DNA of 64,000 bases, from assembly GCF_002951835.1 (NCBI RefSeq), contig NZ_CP019448.1, positions 2,170,001 to 2,234,000 of the forward strand. The letters run 5' to 3'. Source of the stretch: Simonsiella muelleri ATCC 29453 (GTDB lineage: Bacteria > Pseudomonadota > Gammaproteobacteria > Burkholderiales > Neisseriaceae). The notes below the pieces were generated by a model, which worked only from the letters and a program-made list of their open reading frames with translations, made no database searches and was not told the origin of the DNA. The position numbers and the translations under genes are program-made. How positions within the stretch are numbered: the first letter of the stretch is position 1; each line of letters starts with the position of its first letter. Of this stretch, positions 62,519 to 64,000 are shown piece by piece.

Positions 62519-64000
62519 ATGTTAAACAAATACAACCCTTCCGAAATTGAAACCAAACATTATCAAAACTGGGAACAAAACGGTTATTTTGCAGCCGATT
62601 TCTCCAAATCGCAAAGTTTTTCAATCCAACTGCCCCCACCCAATGTAACAGGTACGCTGCATATGGGACACGCGTTCAATCAAACCATTATGGACGGTTT
62701 GGCGCGATATTATCGCATGAAAGGCTACAACACTTGCTGGATTCCAGGTACTGACCACGCGGGCATCGCCACGCAAATTGTCGTGGAACGCCAACTCGCA
62801 GCACAAAATATTTCTCGTCATGATTTGGGGCGCGAACAATTCTTGGAAAAAGTCTGGGAATGGAAAAATATTTCAGGTGGCACCATTACCCAACAAATGC
62901 GCCGTGTCGGTTGTTCGGCGGATTGGGCGCGTGAATATTTCACGATGGACGAAACCCGTGCAGAGGCCGTTACTGCTGTATTTGTGAAATTGTATAACCA
63001 AGGCTTGATTTATCGTGGCAAACGCTTGGTAAACTGGGACCCTGTGCTGGGTACGGCGGTGTCTGATTTAGAAGTGGAAAACGTGGAAACCGATGGCTCT
63101 ATGTGGCACATTCGTTATCCATTGGCAGATAATCCAGACGAAGCCGTTGTTGTTGCAACCACGCGCCCTGAAACTTTGTTGGGTGATGTGGCGGTAGCCG
63201 TTCACCCCGAAGACGAACGCTACACGCATTTGATTGGTAAACAACTGATTTTGCCTTTGACTGGGCGTACTATTCCCGTGATTGCGGACGAATATGTAGA
63301 AAAAGACTTTGGTTCTGGTTGCGTAAAAATTACACCAGCACACGATTTTAACGACTATGAAGTCGGTAAACGCCATGACACGCAATTAATCAGCGTATTG
63401 AGTTTAGACGCAAAAATTTTGGCAACGGCAGAAGTGTTTGATTACCACAGCAAGGTTTTGGAATCATTCAGGCTGCCTGAAAAATACGCAGGTTTGGATA
63501 GATTTGAAGCGCGTAAACAAATTGTTGCGGATTTAGACGAAGCAGGTTTATTGGTTAAAACCGAACCGCATAAATTGATGACCCCAAAAGGAGACCGAAC
63601 CGGCTCGGTTATTGAACCGATGCTGACGAATCAATGGTTTGTGGCGATGTCGGCAACCGCAAACGGTGGCGAACCTGACAGCGAATTTAAAGGCATGAGT
63701 TTGGCGCAAAAAGCGAAACACGCGACCGAAAGCGGTCAAGTGCGTTTCATTCCAGAAAATTGGGTCAACACTTATAACCAATGGATGAACAATATCCAAG
63801 ATTGGTGCATTTCGCGTCAATTGTGGTGGGGGCATCAAATTCCTGCTTGGTATGACGAAAATGGCAGAATTTATGTTACGCACAACGAAGAAGAAGCGCA
63901 AAAGCTTTCAGGCAGCGTGAAATTAACACGCGATGAAGATGTATTGGATACATGGTTTTCGTCCGCGCTTGTGCCGTTTACGACTTTGGGTTGGAAAGAC
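62519..64000 (+). CDS. valS: Valyl-tRNA synthetase (partial)
   Basis: The frame starts MLNKYNPSEIETKHYQNWEQ at 62519 and stays open for 494 codons to the window edge. The HIGH-type motif is in TGTLHMGHAFNQ, and the editing-domain sequence VVVATTRPETLLGD and the catalytic-domain segment NWVNTYNQWMNNIQDWCISR are typical. It charges tRNA-Val. The KMSKS motif is beyond the edge. The ATG follows a DUS with no strong ribosome site. Confidence 0.95.
   Translation, partial: MLNKYNPSEIETKHYQNWEQNGYFAADFSKSQSFSIQLPPPNVTGTLHMGHAFNQTIMDGLARYYRMKGYNTCWIPGTDHAGIATQIVVERQLAAQNISRHDLGREQFLEKVWEWKNISGGTITQQMRRVGCSADWAREYFTMDETRAEAVTAVFVKLYNQGLIYRGKRLVNWDPVLGTAVSDLEVENVETDGSMWHIRYPLADNPDEAVVVATTRPETLLGDVAVAVHPEDERYTHLIGKQLILPLTGRTIPVIADEYVEKDFGSGCVKITPAHDFNDYEVGKRHDTQLISVLSLDAKILATAEVFDYHSKVLESFRLPEKYAGLDRFEARKQIVADLDEAGLLVKTEPHKLMTPKGDRTGSVIEPMLTNQWFVAMSATANGGEPDSEFKGMSLAQKAKHATESGQVRFIPENWVNTYNQWMNNIQDWCISRQLWWGHQIPAWYDENGRIYVTHNEEEAQKLSGSVKLTRDEDVLDTWFSSALVPFTTLGWKD

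Overview
The window comes from a naturally transformable member of the Neisseriaceae outside Neisseria sensu stricto. The main evidence is the very frequent 12-mer AGGCTGCCTGAA and its near-complement AGGCAGCCTGAA. These are the DNA uptake sequence (DUS) dialects known from Simonsiella and Kingella, and they often pair as inverted terminators. The rrn operon, ohr/ohrR, sstT, metE, pepN, lptD-surA, amgK, ileS and valS fit this family. A Simonsiella/Alysiella/Kingella-like host is inferred; the species was not determined.

Region 1 (1 to about 21.8-22.0 kb) is a Mu-like transposable prophage cut by the left window edge. A repressor (plus strand) faces the minus-strand early operon ner, A and B. 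Early accessory genes follow (HTH proteins, Gam, HU, GemA), then the Mor activator, lysis genes (GH19 endolysin, holin candidate, nested Rz/Rz1 spanins), gp27-like protein, terminase, portal and a MuF head protein with a HEXXH C-terminal domain. The head genes (protease/scaffold, lambda D/E-type decoration and capsid proteins) and head-tail connector genes come last. The early leader carries an operator cluster and an rrn-like boxA.

Region 2 (22.0-25.4 kb) is a GC-richer block: an NmrA-type reductase and an osmoprotectant ABC transporter. Its only DUS is the Neisseria dialect AGGCCGTCTGAA, which suggests transfer from Neisseria. It is followed by an IS5-family element with a nonsense-mutated transposase and a tandemly duplicated end.

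Region 3 (26.8-33.1 kb) holds coaD and a full rrn operon (16S, tRNA-Ile, tRNA-Ala, 23S, 5S) on the minus strand, with promoter, boxA sites and terminator.

Region 4 (33.3-64 kb) is mostly housekeeping: zur-like regulator, nitronate monooxygenase, ileS, ohr/ohrR, uvrC, sstT, metE, pepN, SemiSWEET, response regulator, surA, lptD, amgK, mdaB and partial valS. Two AT-rich insertions interrupt it: a restriction-modification system with a fused m5C/m6A methyltransferase and an HNH nuclease, bracketed by 51-bp direct repeats, and a nuclease-helicase (DUF2075-type) gene beside valS. Intergenic spaces hold several small repeat families: a Correia-like element, a second TATAG-ended element, IS-derived MITEs, and a family ending in AGAACCTG.
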